NCBI RefSeq assembly: GCF_004027225.2
Contig: NC_044288.2
Span: 7,933,744-7,997,743, forward strand
Length of the DNA: 64,000 bases
Direction: 5' to 3'
DNA from: Strigops habroptila
Taxonomy: Eukaryota > Chordata > Aves > Psittaciformes > Psittacidae
In this document: positions 13,747 to 25,632 of the stretch, piece by piece
How positions within the stretch are numbered: the stretch's first letter is position 1
How the letters are laid out: every line of letters starts with the position of its first letter
Position numbers and translations under genes: made by a program
The notes under the pieces: generated by a model
The model's input: only the letters and a program-made list of their open reading frames with translations
Databases searched by the model: none
Told to the model about the DNA's origin: nothing

Positions 13747-16700
13747 ACGTGGCCATGATTTCCTTTTCTAACAACAAAGAGGCAGTGGATTAGTTAAAAG
13801 CAGTTTTGGCTATCTGTTCTTGATCCAAGTAATTATTCTGGCTATTTGTCTGAGCCAAACCTGTGTGCTTCTATTTATCAAATTACTTTGCTTTTATCTG
13901 AAGGTCAGGATGAAAACCACTGATGGAGCATCGGAGACAAGCAGGAACTAGCACTAGTGCCCAGTGCTTCCCAGTACCCTGTCTAATATTCTGGCAGCTG
14001 CCCAGGCTATCCCCCGTGGACCTTCTTCTCTCTTCATGCTATATTAGAAGATGCACTTTTTGTTCCAGTTGGATTTCTGATGAGTATGTTTAGCTCGAGA
14101 AAAGGTTATCTAGGTGTAGTTTTATATCTGGATCTGCTCCTGTGCTGAGACTCAGTGGCTGAAGGACGCAGTGTCTTCATGCCGGGGTGGGTGGATGTTC
14201 CCTCCTGGCCCAATGTGAGACTTGTTTATCCTCTTGTTTTGGCATTAGAACACATTATGCACACCCATCCTGTGGGATAAGATTCGAGTCAGTGGGTGGG
14301 AGCTTGAAGGTACCCAGTGTGGGAGCAGGACAGGCACAGGCAGTGGGGAGCACCATCACAACCTGCCAACCCATAGCCATGGCAGGCACTGCCCCTCCAT
14401 AGTGCTTCACTGTGGTCAGAGAGTGGGTTGTTCCCATTCTGATGGGATTATTCTTGAATTGGCTTATGTGAGTCAATCTGTTCAATACAGCGCTGGAAAG
14501 GCAGGGCTGCACTTGTTTTAGTTACATCGATGCTGCTTTTCATGGGGAAAATGGTAATTTTGGTGTATAGATTTTAATGAAGCCTGAAAGAAGCCTCTCA
14601 AAGAGATAACTAAGATTGGATGGAAAAATTAATTTTTGTGAGAGTCTGAACTGCCTGTTTCAGTAATTCGGACAGTTAAAAATTGAACTGGAGGTTGAAG
14701 ATATTAGATTGAATAAACAGTCGAGTATTTTAAGTTATATTTAATACTGTCACAAGTAGATTAAACAAGTGGCTGGCACAGGAGCAAAAGGAAGAGAAGC
14801 AATGTTGCATCTTCAGTCCTGCTTTCGGGGGCTGACCTGTTCATTTCCACAGTAAATGGCTTAACCTGATGTGCTATTAGAAATATTCTGAATTACCTGC
14901 ACAGGAAACCCACATTCCCGTGGTAATAAATGATTACCTGTTGCCCTCAATTATTTTTATGTGACTGAGTGCAGTTCAACAGTCTGAAAATGTAGTCACC
15001 TGCAAAGAGGGAGGGTGGAACCCCAAAGTCCCTGAGGGGCAAAAAGAAGTTTAAATGAGCTGAGCACCAGTATGCCTCTGAATGATCTCACTGCAGAACT
15101 GGTGATAGCAATCCTCTGCAAGGCTTGTGGAGATAGCTCTGCAAAGGAATGTCCTCCGTGCCTCGGGGAAGGTGCGTGAGCCTTCTGAAGGCAGCACTGG
15201 GAAAAACAGACTTGTAAACATCTGACAGAAGCGTCCCTTCCTAATAAATATTGAAATACTCCCTTCCTGAATTCGGCACTATTAGTTCTGGCGCTGGTTC
15301 AAGCCTGTCTCTCATCGAGTGATTGATTTCTTTATTTCTGTTCTCTCCTGCCAGCCCCTGGGAACGTGATTGAGTTAAATCTGGAGAACCTTAAAAGTGC
15401 AGTGAATTTATCAGGGAAAGAATGAGGGTACTCAGGTGCAGGAGGCTTTGGGAGGCAGGGCAGTGTCTCAAGCTGTGCATTTGCCCAAGTCCTGCAGAAC
15501 AAAGTCTAATTTCATCTGCTCATTTGGAAGAGGGCTGGGTTGGGGTATGAGAGATGGGATTATTGACCCCGGGGTGGGGGGGTTTATGCAGGGGTATCTT
15601 AGTGCAATAAAACATGAGTACTTGGTAGCTGGTCATGAGTGGGGTCTCCATTGGCATCAGTTGGTTCCTGCCACTGAACTACAGAACCTCATTTTCTGTT
15701 TCTATGGAGGAACATGGTGTAGAGCGAGGCTGCTGTGTCTGGCAGGGTGCTTTCACATCCTTAAACTGGATTAGACTGCACGTTACCATACCTATTTCTT
15801 GCTCATTTTTTCCTCCTTAGACTGTTGTGCTCAGGGGACCAGCAGAAACCTGCTGAGCGCTGGGGCAGGAAAGATGACTACCTGGAGCTGATGATACACA
15901 GAGATCAAGATGTGCAGGTGACAATTACTCATCAATCAGCATTTACTGCATGGCTTCTGTATTTCAGTTACAGAATCTGAAATTTAAATAGCTGTTGTAA
16001 TGAGCACGGTGTCACACCAGAAGGAAGCGAGCGCCAGTGACAATGGGCTGTATTTCTTCTTGTGCCAAGAATCTAAACGTAAAAGCAGGTGCTGCAGCAG
16101 TGGTGGCGGAAGGAGGATAAGTTGCAGTTGACAAAGCACAAAATTCCTCAGAAGCAGGAAAAAATCCCCACAAGTATCCCACCAGGTAATGCTGGAAGAG
16201 CACCGTTTCCTTTCAGAACATTTCCTTTCAGACCAAGAGAATTTCACCAGCATTTCTCAAATAGCTCAAGTGTTGGGTTTTTGTTCACCCTTGTTTCTTC
16301 CAGAAAAGGACAACCTGCCGCCTGGCTCTATCTGCTCTGGTGCAGGGAGCATTATCTTGCCTCGCAGCCTGCACAGTGTATTCCTGGAGCAGATAAATTA
16401 AAGGGGTTAGTGACTGTTGTTTACATATTTAATGGTTTTGTTTCCTCTGCACATTCTTTGTCACCAGATTTAACCATCTCGGTAATTGCAGGTGGCGGCT
16501 GTTGGCTGACATTGGTGTCCTGAGCTGTAACTGGCTGCTCGGAAGTGCAAGAAATAACCAAATGGTCACAAACGATTCCTCATGGGCAAAATGCAAATAA
16601 GTTCTTAAGCTTAAAGCATTTGGCAAAACTGCACAAACTCAGTTAAAATGTTGGTTATCTCAAAAAGAAGTTGTTAGCAATCTTCTGCTTGTTTGTTTTA

Positions 16701-19700
16701 CCAAATGTTTTGTCCTATTGTAAACAGGGATTGTTCTTATACCTCTCAAGAATTATAAATTTGTTTTGGTTAATGTTTGGGTCAAGTCCTTCAGTCAAAG
16801 CAAACCTGTGAGGCACAGGATGTGATTCCTGATTAACCATTTTCTTCCTCAGACAGACGGTGCCTCAGATGGCAGCGACCTGCCAGCGCCTGTCCCCAGC
16901 AGCTCTCTGCCACCATGGACTGAATCCAGCAAGTTCAGCCAGACATGACTGAGGAGCAGTCCAGAAATATCCTGTGGACAGAAGGGATAAGGGCAAGGTT
17001 ACTGGCTGGAGGGGTTGGACTCATTCCCATCGGCTGTCGAGGTAAACCATTTCCTAACCTTGCAGAAACTTGCACGTCTCCAGCAGAACTAGTTGAAAAG
17101 TGAAGGGATTATGCACAGTTTAGCAGAAAACTGCATGGTGGGTGGAAGAAAAATAGCTTTGAATTTTATAACTGTTTTAATTGATCACTTCAGCTGATCT
17201 CTTATTTGATATCTACCTAATGACGGGTTTAGTCTAGTTGTGTTAATGAAGGGCTGAGCATTGGGTAAGATCTCTTACAAATGTGATTAAGGAAATACAA
17301 AAATCAGGATAACTACCTAATGCTGCACTGCTCAGCTTGAGAGAGCAGGAAAGACAATAAATGTTAAATGCAATTTAATATACAACAAATCTCTAGTATA
17401 CGACATCCCAATACATCAAGAAATTTTTCTTGCTTCTGGCCAGGAAAAAGCCCTATTTGTGTTGCTTGGAAAAAATGATTTACACTGCTTATGTTTATTT
17501 ACACATTCACAGCTTGCTAGAGAAAGGCTGATTTTCCACCCTTCTTCACATTGTTCTTTGAAGAATTCCTGCTATTTCAGCAGCAGCAACACTACTTGTA
17601 CCTGCTGGGGGCTCTGGTAACCACAAAAGCACAACCTGAGTGATGGAAGACCTGCAAAAAACACGCAGGAATGTACAAACCAAAGAAGGATTTTACAAGG
17701 TATGTGGAATGTCGGTGCTGAGGGAAAGGTCAGGAGAGCACACAGCAGAGAGAAAACTTGTTCTCGTGCATGTACCCAGTAGTTATGCATCGTCTTCTCT
17801 ATCCTGTTCATTTTCACCCTGAAGTTTTCTCAGTGTGTAGATCTTACAGATGCCCTTTCATGTCAGCAAGAATTCTTAAAGCCCTGGTGCAATGTAGGGA
17901 ACTTAAATCAGGAGAGGCCAACCTGCAGTGGTGAGTGCAGGGCTGAGCTTATGGACATGGTTCTTGTTAGGACTCGATTAACTGAAGCCACCCACTGGGA
18001 AGGGGAGAGCTGCTGGCACGAGGCAAGGGAGGCGGCCTCTTCCAACAAAGTCATGAAAATGTTCAGCATGGTTTCCTGGTGCTAAAACACGGACCCTCCT
18101 CCCTTTTCCCACATTAGGTTTAATGCAGCTTTTCACATTTCACGCAGGAATATTAAGAAACCAATTAGCCTGGAAACTGCGGTCAGTCGTAATTCCAATG
18201 AGGCCCCTGGGAAGGGATAACCAAGCAAACAAACTTCTCCCCATCTCCTCAGCCAGGCCACCAGGCAGGACAGATCTCTCCAGCAAATCAATTACATCAG
18301 CTGCCCAGAGCAAATTGCCCAAGGCAGCTTTCTCCAGGTTTACAGGAACTGCTGTTGGGTCTTCACACGATCCATGTGGTGTGGGGAGTGGGAAACTATA
18401 AATCATACAAACAACACAGGGGTTTACATTGCCCTGATAAAGATCTTATGTGCTTTCTAGACAGATCTTCAGCAGCTAGTTCAGACAGCCAGTGCAAAGG
18501 CAGGACTTTGGCATTTTGCACGATTGATCTTATGCTCTGGAGGTTTTCGGCCTTGGTCCATGAGGCAATTTAAGATCATAAAACAACCTAATGGGCTTTG
18601 GTGTATTTTATGTCTCAGTCCTCCTGTTCCAACCAGGCTGGAGCTGGACAAAATTAGAAATTACCGTCTGCATTTGCGTACACAGCTTAGGACCATAATA
18701 AAACCTTAATATAGTCCCTTCTCTGGGAACCCTCTTCCAGACGTGCCTCCAGTGCACCAACCCTGTGGGACGAGGACACCTGTGACTACCTTTGGTGGTG
18801 ACAGTAGTGCTCATCTTTCATGATGTGACCCATATGGAAGTGGAGAGGAGTGCTGTTGAGTGTAACATGGCTGATAAGGTTTGTTCATGGACTTGACTGT
18901 TCGTGAGTTTTGCTGGCAATTACTGGAGTGAGATAAAAGCGTTCTGGGAAGAGATGAGCAGGAGAAAAAAACCACAACAACCTCCCTTCAAATAAGCAGA
19001 GGCGTATCTTAGTTTTACAGATGCACATAGCATCAATCAAAATGCCACCTGCACACCGTGGCTGGTACCCCGAATTATACAGTTTCCCTGAGCTTATAGG
19101 ATGCATAAAATATGTGTTTAACGAAGCAGTCACCAGTCCGTGGATCCAGGAAGCTTAAGAAGTGCAGTATAGGATATGTATGTCCAATGCCTGTTCACAA
19201 CAGATTATTTCAGGGCATAAGAGGAGAAGGGATTCATTTCATCACAGTAATTATGATTAATTTTTATGACTCAGTAGGTGGCATCCCAAAGTGTTCAAAG
19301 CAAGTTCCGATGCTATCTGGAGTCTGTTGGGGACATGCAGATCCTTGCAGCATATTTAGTGAAGCTGGGCGTGCTAAGTAAAGGCGAATCACTTAGCAGC
19401 ATAAGCCAAGGTCCTAACCTGCACATTGAGATTTCAGGCACTGAGCTGAGAAGTCATGGCCCATATCCCCTTTAGGGGTGCCTGCATCTCCACATTGACT
19501 GCACGGGGATCAGATGATGCTGTGATTCATGCTTAGATGTCCTGGGCAGGATGAGGTGAGCCCTGAGCCCATCTGTGCAACCCAGTGTCTGGCTGGGGGC
19601 CTCACACACCAGAGGGTTGAGATGGTGGGAAAAGTGGAAGTAAAGAGTAGGCCTTTTCTGACACTATTTTTATTTCAGTGTGCATCAAATCCTGTTTTTA

Positions 19701-20146
19701 TAACTTATTAATGATAAATTGATCCCAGGAGGGTACTAACTCTGTATTTACAGAGTGTTCAGACATGCTGGGGGCTGTTTTAAATGTACCAGCTGCTCAG
19801 TGCTGATTTAAGTACACAGATGTTATTAGCATAACATTCAAATTCGATGCCCTTCTTATCCCCATCCTGCAAATGTACAAACATGATAGCACCAGCAGCA
19901 CAGCAGATTCATGCAGGAAAAGCCCTTTCTCCCCCTGGCACCTCCCTGTGGGCTAAACTTGCAGTAAAGAGCAGCTCAATCATCCTATTGTCCTTCTCTG
20001 GGTCCCCTCTTGTGCATAGCTCACCGCAGGGACAAGAAGAATGGTTCCAGCATGGAAAGATGCCTGGTGGTGGTGATGCGGCTTCTTGCCAATCATACAG
20101 TGAAGCCACATGGGCTCAAGGTTGGGTATCGCTTGGGTTACATATG
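13747..20146. other. Intergenic DNA, no gene recognised
   Basis: No exon or RNA gene recognised. It holds a G-rich quadruplex-like motif at 15571..15594, an enhancer-like segment at 16420-16625, and an AT-rich segment near 14870-14960. Confidence 0.6.
16420..16625. promoter_or_regulatory. Enhancer-like segment with POU octamer and E-box-like core (inferred)
   Basis: Carries TTTACATATTTAATGG, GGTAATTGCAGGTGGCGG and a perfect POU octamer ATGCAAAT at 16591..16598 in non-repetitive sequence. One octamer alone is close to chance expectation; the combination is the reason for listing it. Confidence 0.22.
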
Positions 20147-20480
20147 TCATGGAATGGTTTGGGTTGAAGGGACCTTAAAGCTCATCCAGTTCCAAGCCCC
20201 TGCCACGGGCAGGGACACCTTCCACTAGAGCAGGTTGCTCCAAGCCCCTGTGTCCAACCTGGCCTTGAACACTGCCAGGGATGGGGCAGCCACAGCTTCT
20301 CTGGGCACCCTGTGCCAGCGCCTCAGCACCCTCACAGGGAAGAGCTTCTGCCTCAGAGCTCATCTCAATCTCCCCTCTGGCAGGTTAAAGCCATTCCCCT
20401 TGTCCCATCCCTACAGGCTCTTGCATAAAGCCCCTTCTAGCTTTCTCGTTGCCCCTTTAGGTATTGGAAGGCTGCTAAGA
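20147..20480 (-). mobile_element. CR1 LINE 3' fragment
   Basis: About 330 bases of CR1 in reverse orientation. The left end (CATGGAATGGTTTGGGTTG) is the CR1 3' tail. The body carries GGGACACCTTCCACTAGAGC and the core shared with the copies at 25.3, 44.4, 55.3 and 56.6 kb. It is 5'-truncated near GGTATTGGAAGG, as usual for CR1. The short peptides it could encode, such as MLQAPVSNLALNTARDG, are antisense readings of the element, not a gene. Confidence 0.97.
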
Positions 20481-23400
20481 ACTAGCAGTGGAGATGACCC
20501 TGTGCTTGGTTTTGTATCTGTGCACTCTGTTGTGTCTGTATGGTTATTGCTGCTGAGCTTTCCAGCGCAGGGATGTTTTTCAGCTTTGCTCTTGCCCTTG
20601 CTTTGTATTTTTAAGACATGAACTGTAATGGGAAATAATGTTAGGGATCTTTGAACCGAAGGAACTGGAGATAGTAACAGCAAATTGATGTCTGGCTCCA
20701 TGAATTGCATGTTACAGAAATGTGCCTGAATCACAGTTCAGGACTGGAGCACGACAGAACTGAAACAGTCAAATCCAAGTCTGGTTGACTCTTTCCTGGC
20801 AAGTGTTAATGTTGCTGGGAGCTCTGTCCATCGCAGGTGACAGCAGCAGAAGCCTCATTGCAGCTTCTCTGAATCCTCCCGGAATTCTCCTAGGCTTCTG
20901 CAGTAATCTTCAAAATTAAAAAAGTTCATTTAAGTTTTCTTCCCTTATTGGGTATTTTAAAATCTACTTTCTGTTGCTAATCTTGATGAAAATTACAGCA
21001 ATTATAACACACAAAGCAAATGTTATCGCAGGGGCTATAAAGCCCTTTCACAAAGGGGCTGTTCTCCCCTGGCAGCAGAGGTGTGAGAGGGCCCTTTAGC
21101 TCTTCATTTTCAGTTTTCCATTTCAAGTCCTACATTGTTTTCCAGAGGAAAAAAAATAATAATCTTTTTACTAATTCAATCCTACCCATGAGCGGGAAGT
21201 TTACGACATTTCACCAGGAAATCTGCATTCGTTTCAGTTCAGCCTCCTAAAGCAACCACACTTCCATGGCTCAGGGCCACATAAGGAACACAGAAAGGGA
21301 GGTTCTTTGGTAGCTCCTTGATCCCCACAAGAAACATCCAGCTACACAATAAAAGTATAAAGTAATGACAAGAGCAGACCTGGAAATAATTTCAAAGTCA
21401 AACTGTTGTCTTGTGAAAGATGAGGAAAATATTACAAAGAAGATATCAAAGGCTCAAGAAGGATTTTCTGAGGCATGTTGTTACAAAAGTCTTTACCACC
21501 CCCTGCAGAGGCAATCAAGACTAATGGGGACATTAGTACAGCAGAGGACTACATATCAAAAGAGTCCCTGGAGCAAATAACACCCAGTAACTAGAGCATC
21601 ACTGGCAGCGTGCTCCAAACCACCCCCCTCTGCCACAGAAATGAGTAAAAGGGTCGTAAACAGCAGAGAGAAAATTTTTGCCTGGTGACTGCAAATAAGC
21701 ACCCAGCAGAGCTGTTAAAAGTTGCTTGCTGGAGAGAAAAATATGATTCTTCCAGTTTTATGGGCCATGTTCGGGTAGCTCTTACTCCTCTCCCATAAAT
21801 CCAGTTTTCACTTAGATTAAATGGGAAGCCATCACAGGCTTTGCTGAATGATGCCCTGGATTGTCCTGCCCTTGGTGTGTGGCGCACTGCAGGAACCCAC
21901 TGCCACGCTCACACACAGCTTGCCACCGTGGACACTTGGCTTTGCAGCAATAGTTGCTGCTCTGGGCATGAGAAATTCCCCAAATACCTTCACAGATGTC
22001 CATGTGGAGTCTCAGTTCTGCATAAACACTCACTTGGTTCATTTATTAAAATGTTTAAACTTAATTAAAGAGAAAAGAAAGGTTATGATAGAGTTTAAGC
22101 TAAAAAAGGATGGCTTGGGAAATATCTCATTTCTCTAAGAGAATGCTCAGAGGTAGAACTGGGTACAGTCACCGCAGTGTCCAAGGGTAAGGAGGAAAGC
22201 AGGTAGCTGTATCTCACCATGTGGCATTTCTCAACAGTTTAGAGAGCATGTCTTTGTGCTCTGGTGGCAGCAGCTCACCAAAGCTTGAGTTCGACCGCTG
22301 CGGCAAAGCTGGAGCTGATGGCTTCACCTTTGGGAACTGCTGCTTGGCAAAAAGCTTTTCCCAGGTGTAGCATCAAACACTGGTTCCCTTCTCAAACCTC
22401 ACAGTGTCCTGATTGGGCTCTCAAATACTCTGATGTTTGCCAATTCACACTGCAAGTGTGAATAACAGAGCTGGAATCTTACTGATTTGCAAGAACTTGG
22501 GAATATTATGAATGTGAAGCGTGCTGTGCAGGGGAACGTGGTGCCACATAAACTGTGCTGTGTGCCATGATTAATGCTAAATGAAAAGAGATGCCACTGA
22601 CTGTATGTGTTTTGAATAAACAACACGAGTGAGCTGATGCACAAAAGGTTCTGGGGTTGCTCCTCGCTATATTTGGGTCAAAGGAAAAGATCAAATCTCT
22701 AACCAAATCCTGCCCGATGTACATAAGGTATCACAGCGGATGTGGGGCAGTGCCTCAGCCCATTGGCCTCAGCCCAATTTGTGTGCTTTTCTTAATTTTT
22801 TGTCCCTCAAGTCTTTCTATGGTCTGGGAAATGTGGAGGGTTCTCACGTGTGATCCACTGATGGCCAGTGAGACACATGTCCCTGCAGCCCGGTCTGACA
22901 GCACTGCCATCACTATAATTCAATACTCCCCTGGCTCAGCAGCAACAGGGTTGGATTCATCTGTCGTTCTGCATTCCTGGCACTGCGTGCTGTTGGTCTG
23001 CATGCTTTCTGTTAATGATGATTGTGTACCAATTTGTTCTGGCACCGACTGCTGATCCTCTCTCATGTTTTGCTGGGTGCAAGTACACCAGGGAGTATTT
23101 GCCTGTGTGCTTGTTTCACCATTTAAAATGCTACAAGGAAGGGCTTAAAAGTCATTCTTATTTTTAATATTCACATCTACACGTTGAAATTAATCTTCTC
23201 TTACTAATGTGAAGAACAAAATCCCAGGCACGTTAAAGTCACTGGGTTTGAGGGGTTTCCTTTGGCTGCAGCTGAACCAGGCTTTCACCCAGGATTGCTG
23301 TACCCTTGTTCCTAAGCTGTTCCTACAGCCAGTGTCCCTGAGGGACTGGTACCTTCTGCAAATGCAACCGGGCAGCTGCAGGGCAGGTCACCTTCTGCTG

Positions 23401-25311
23401 GAGAGCTCTGCAGAGGGACCTGCTGGAGAGCCTGTTGTTCTGTGCCCTCCGGTCCAGAGCTGAATACTAAACATGCTTGCTTAAAATGGGAGTGAGCTTA
23501 AATGCTCTGGACTTAAATCTATGTGAAAATGGGTAGCTAAAAATAAACCTATAGAGATTCCTGGAAGCAGCTCCGGGCTGTGGGCGGGAGAGATGGGCAG
23601 GACGTTTTGGAGATGTCAGCCCTGTTCTCACTCGGCTGCGCTGAACAATTCAAACTCTCAGAATTTTCCTGAAGCAGTATCCAGCGTTACGAATGGGAGT
23701 TCTCAAACAGAGCATGCCACTTAGATTTCATCACACCATAATTTCTTCTGGGTTTTCCTTGGAGCTGCTTTAAACCAGAAGTGAGCAACAGTTTCTAAAA
23801 TGTAAAGTTACTTCAAATCAGTTGTGGTTTTTTTTTTTTCCCCAAAAAAGTTAGAGGTGCAACAGGCTTGTCACAGCTGAATCTCCTCACACAGGTCACT
23901 GCTTTAGTGAGCTGAGTTTGCCCCAAAATAACAGGTTTTTCACAAAAGTGAGTGGTGCACAGAATGCATCAGCTGCCACACAGTGCCCCACATTTCTCAT
24001 CATTTGCTAATCCCTGAGGGAGCACCTGCACCGTGGACTAGAAATTGCTCCGACATCCATGTTTGTGATAAAAGCCTCGGCACAAGTGATGGTGTTCATG
24101 GCACAAGCACCTTGACGAGTCCCTCATGGGGTCTGTGTCTGGGCTGGGCTGCTCGCGGCTCCGGGCGGGCCCATCAGGATGGCTTTATCCAGGTAACAGT
24201 CCTAGCTGGATGCTGACAACTGGAATCAAACCTGTGTGGGGACACTTGCAGAAGGGCGTGTTTTATTATGTGCCATAGAGAAGGCACAGTGTGCCTATAA
24301 ATGTTTTATGCAGCCTGGATTGCAGTTCAGTGCAGAGACTAAAAGAGCAGCGCAGAGCTAAACCCGCTCTGGCTGTCCCATGGTTCCCCTTGCCTGCTGC
24401 TTCCCTGGCAGCCCCAGAGCTGCCACCAGCCCCTTTCCCTCCTGAGCAGGTTTAACCCTGTTTCTCTCTGTCATCTTCTCTCTCTTGCTATTAGGACCTC
24501 AGCTGCTTCCTTGCTAATTGCACTGCCTTACGCGACAAAGCTGTCTTCCTAACCCCAGCAAAAGCTGCTTATTACTCGAGATGGTGATTTCCAATCTCTT
24601 GTCAGAATAGCTCCTGGCATCCTGAGTGCAAGCCACTGATGGCTGGATAGACTTCATGCAAGTTTAATGAAGCACAAGGTAAGTGGAAATACACTATAGA
24701 GAGGAGGTCAGCAAAACCAATTAATTAAATAAGATAGAATAACTTAAATTTCCAAAAGGGAGTGTTATTGCTCTGGAAATGCACCTAAATGCCAGTTCAA
24801 CCAAGAAGTGACACTGGTCCTGGCATTTCGGTGCATCTCCAGAAAGATCAAAGTCTTGCCTAGCCTGCGACAGGGAACATTTCATTTCAAATGAGACAGT
24901 CCATGTGCGTTGGGTGGTGCTTGGATGTGTGGATCACAGGTAAAGCTGAGGTGTTTATAGGGGAGACCCTCCAGCCCTCCGTGTTCCACCGCTTTGCTGA
25001 AGGGGTTAATTTGTTTTCACACTGTTGTTCTCACGAGCTATGGGCTGACTCCTGCCAGCTGAGTGGAAAAGTGATTTAATTTTGCAGCTAAACATGGCAG
25101 ATGTGTGTGTGGGAGGGCTGGGAGGGGGGAGCAGGGGAATGTTGTTGTTTTTGAAGTGACCGAAATCTGGTCCACCGGATTGCAGCTAACCTAATTCCAG
25201 CCCGTGAACTGGTGGAGGCTGGCACAGTGCTGTGGTCGCAGCAGGGACACAATGCTCAGCCGGATAGGGATGATGGGATCCCACAGCCCTGGGGCTGCGT
25301 GGGGCAGAGAA
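20481..25311. other. Intergenic DNA, no gene recognised
   Basis: No coding or RNA gene recognised. There is a poly-T run near 23827, a G-quadruplex motif at 25111..25136, and complex AT-rich sequence near 24480-24640. Confidence 0.6.
25111..25136 (+). other. Canonical G-quadruplex motif
   Basis: GGGAGGGCTGGGAGGGGGG gives four G runs with loops of one or two bases, followed by another GGGG after a short gap. It is preceded by a short TG run. Confidence 0.6.
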
Positions 25312-25632
25312 CCATGGAATCATAAAATGGTTTGTGTTGGAAGGGAGCTTAAAGCTCATCCAGTTCTAACCCTCTGCCACGGGCAGGGACACCTTCCACT
25401 AGAGCAGCTTGCTCCAAGCCCCTGTGTCCAACCTGGCCTTGAACACTGCCAGGGATGGGGCAGCCACAGCTTCTCTGGGCACCCTGTGCCAGCGCCTCAG
25501 CACCCTCACAGGGAAGAGCTTCTGCCTCAGAGCTCATGTCAATCTCCTCTCTGTCAGGTTAAGGCCATTCCCCCTTGTCCCATCCCTACCGGCCCTTGTC
25601 CAAAGCCCCTCTCCAGCTTTTTTGTAGGGCCC
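25312..25632 (-). mobile_element. CR1 LINE 3' fragment
   Basis: Same subfamily, orientation and approximate 5' truncation point as the 20.1 kb copy. It has a typical tail (CATGGAATCATAAAATGG) on the left and an end near TTTTTTGTAGGGCCC. The core is almost identical to the other young copies. Confidence 0.97.

Noticed and set aside
15571-15594. G-rich run GGGGTGGGGGGG followed by GGGG
   Set aside because: The last loop is eight bases, outside the usual quadruplex rule, and nothing around it suggests function.
17937-17990. CR1-like TTAGGACTCGATTAACTG
   Set aside because: Resembles part of an older CR1 3' region, but too short and with no tail to support the call.
20235-20621. Recurrent peptide starting MLQAPVSNLALNTARDG seen at several loci
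   Set aside because: It is an antisense reading of the CR1 3' region, repeated because the transposon is repeated, not a gene family.
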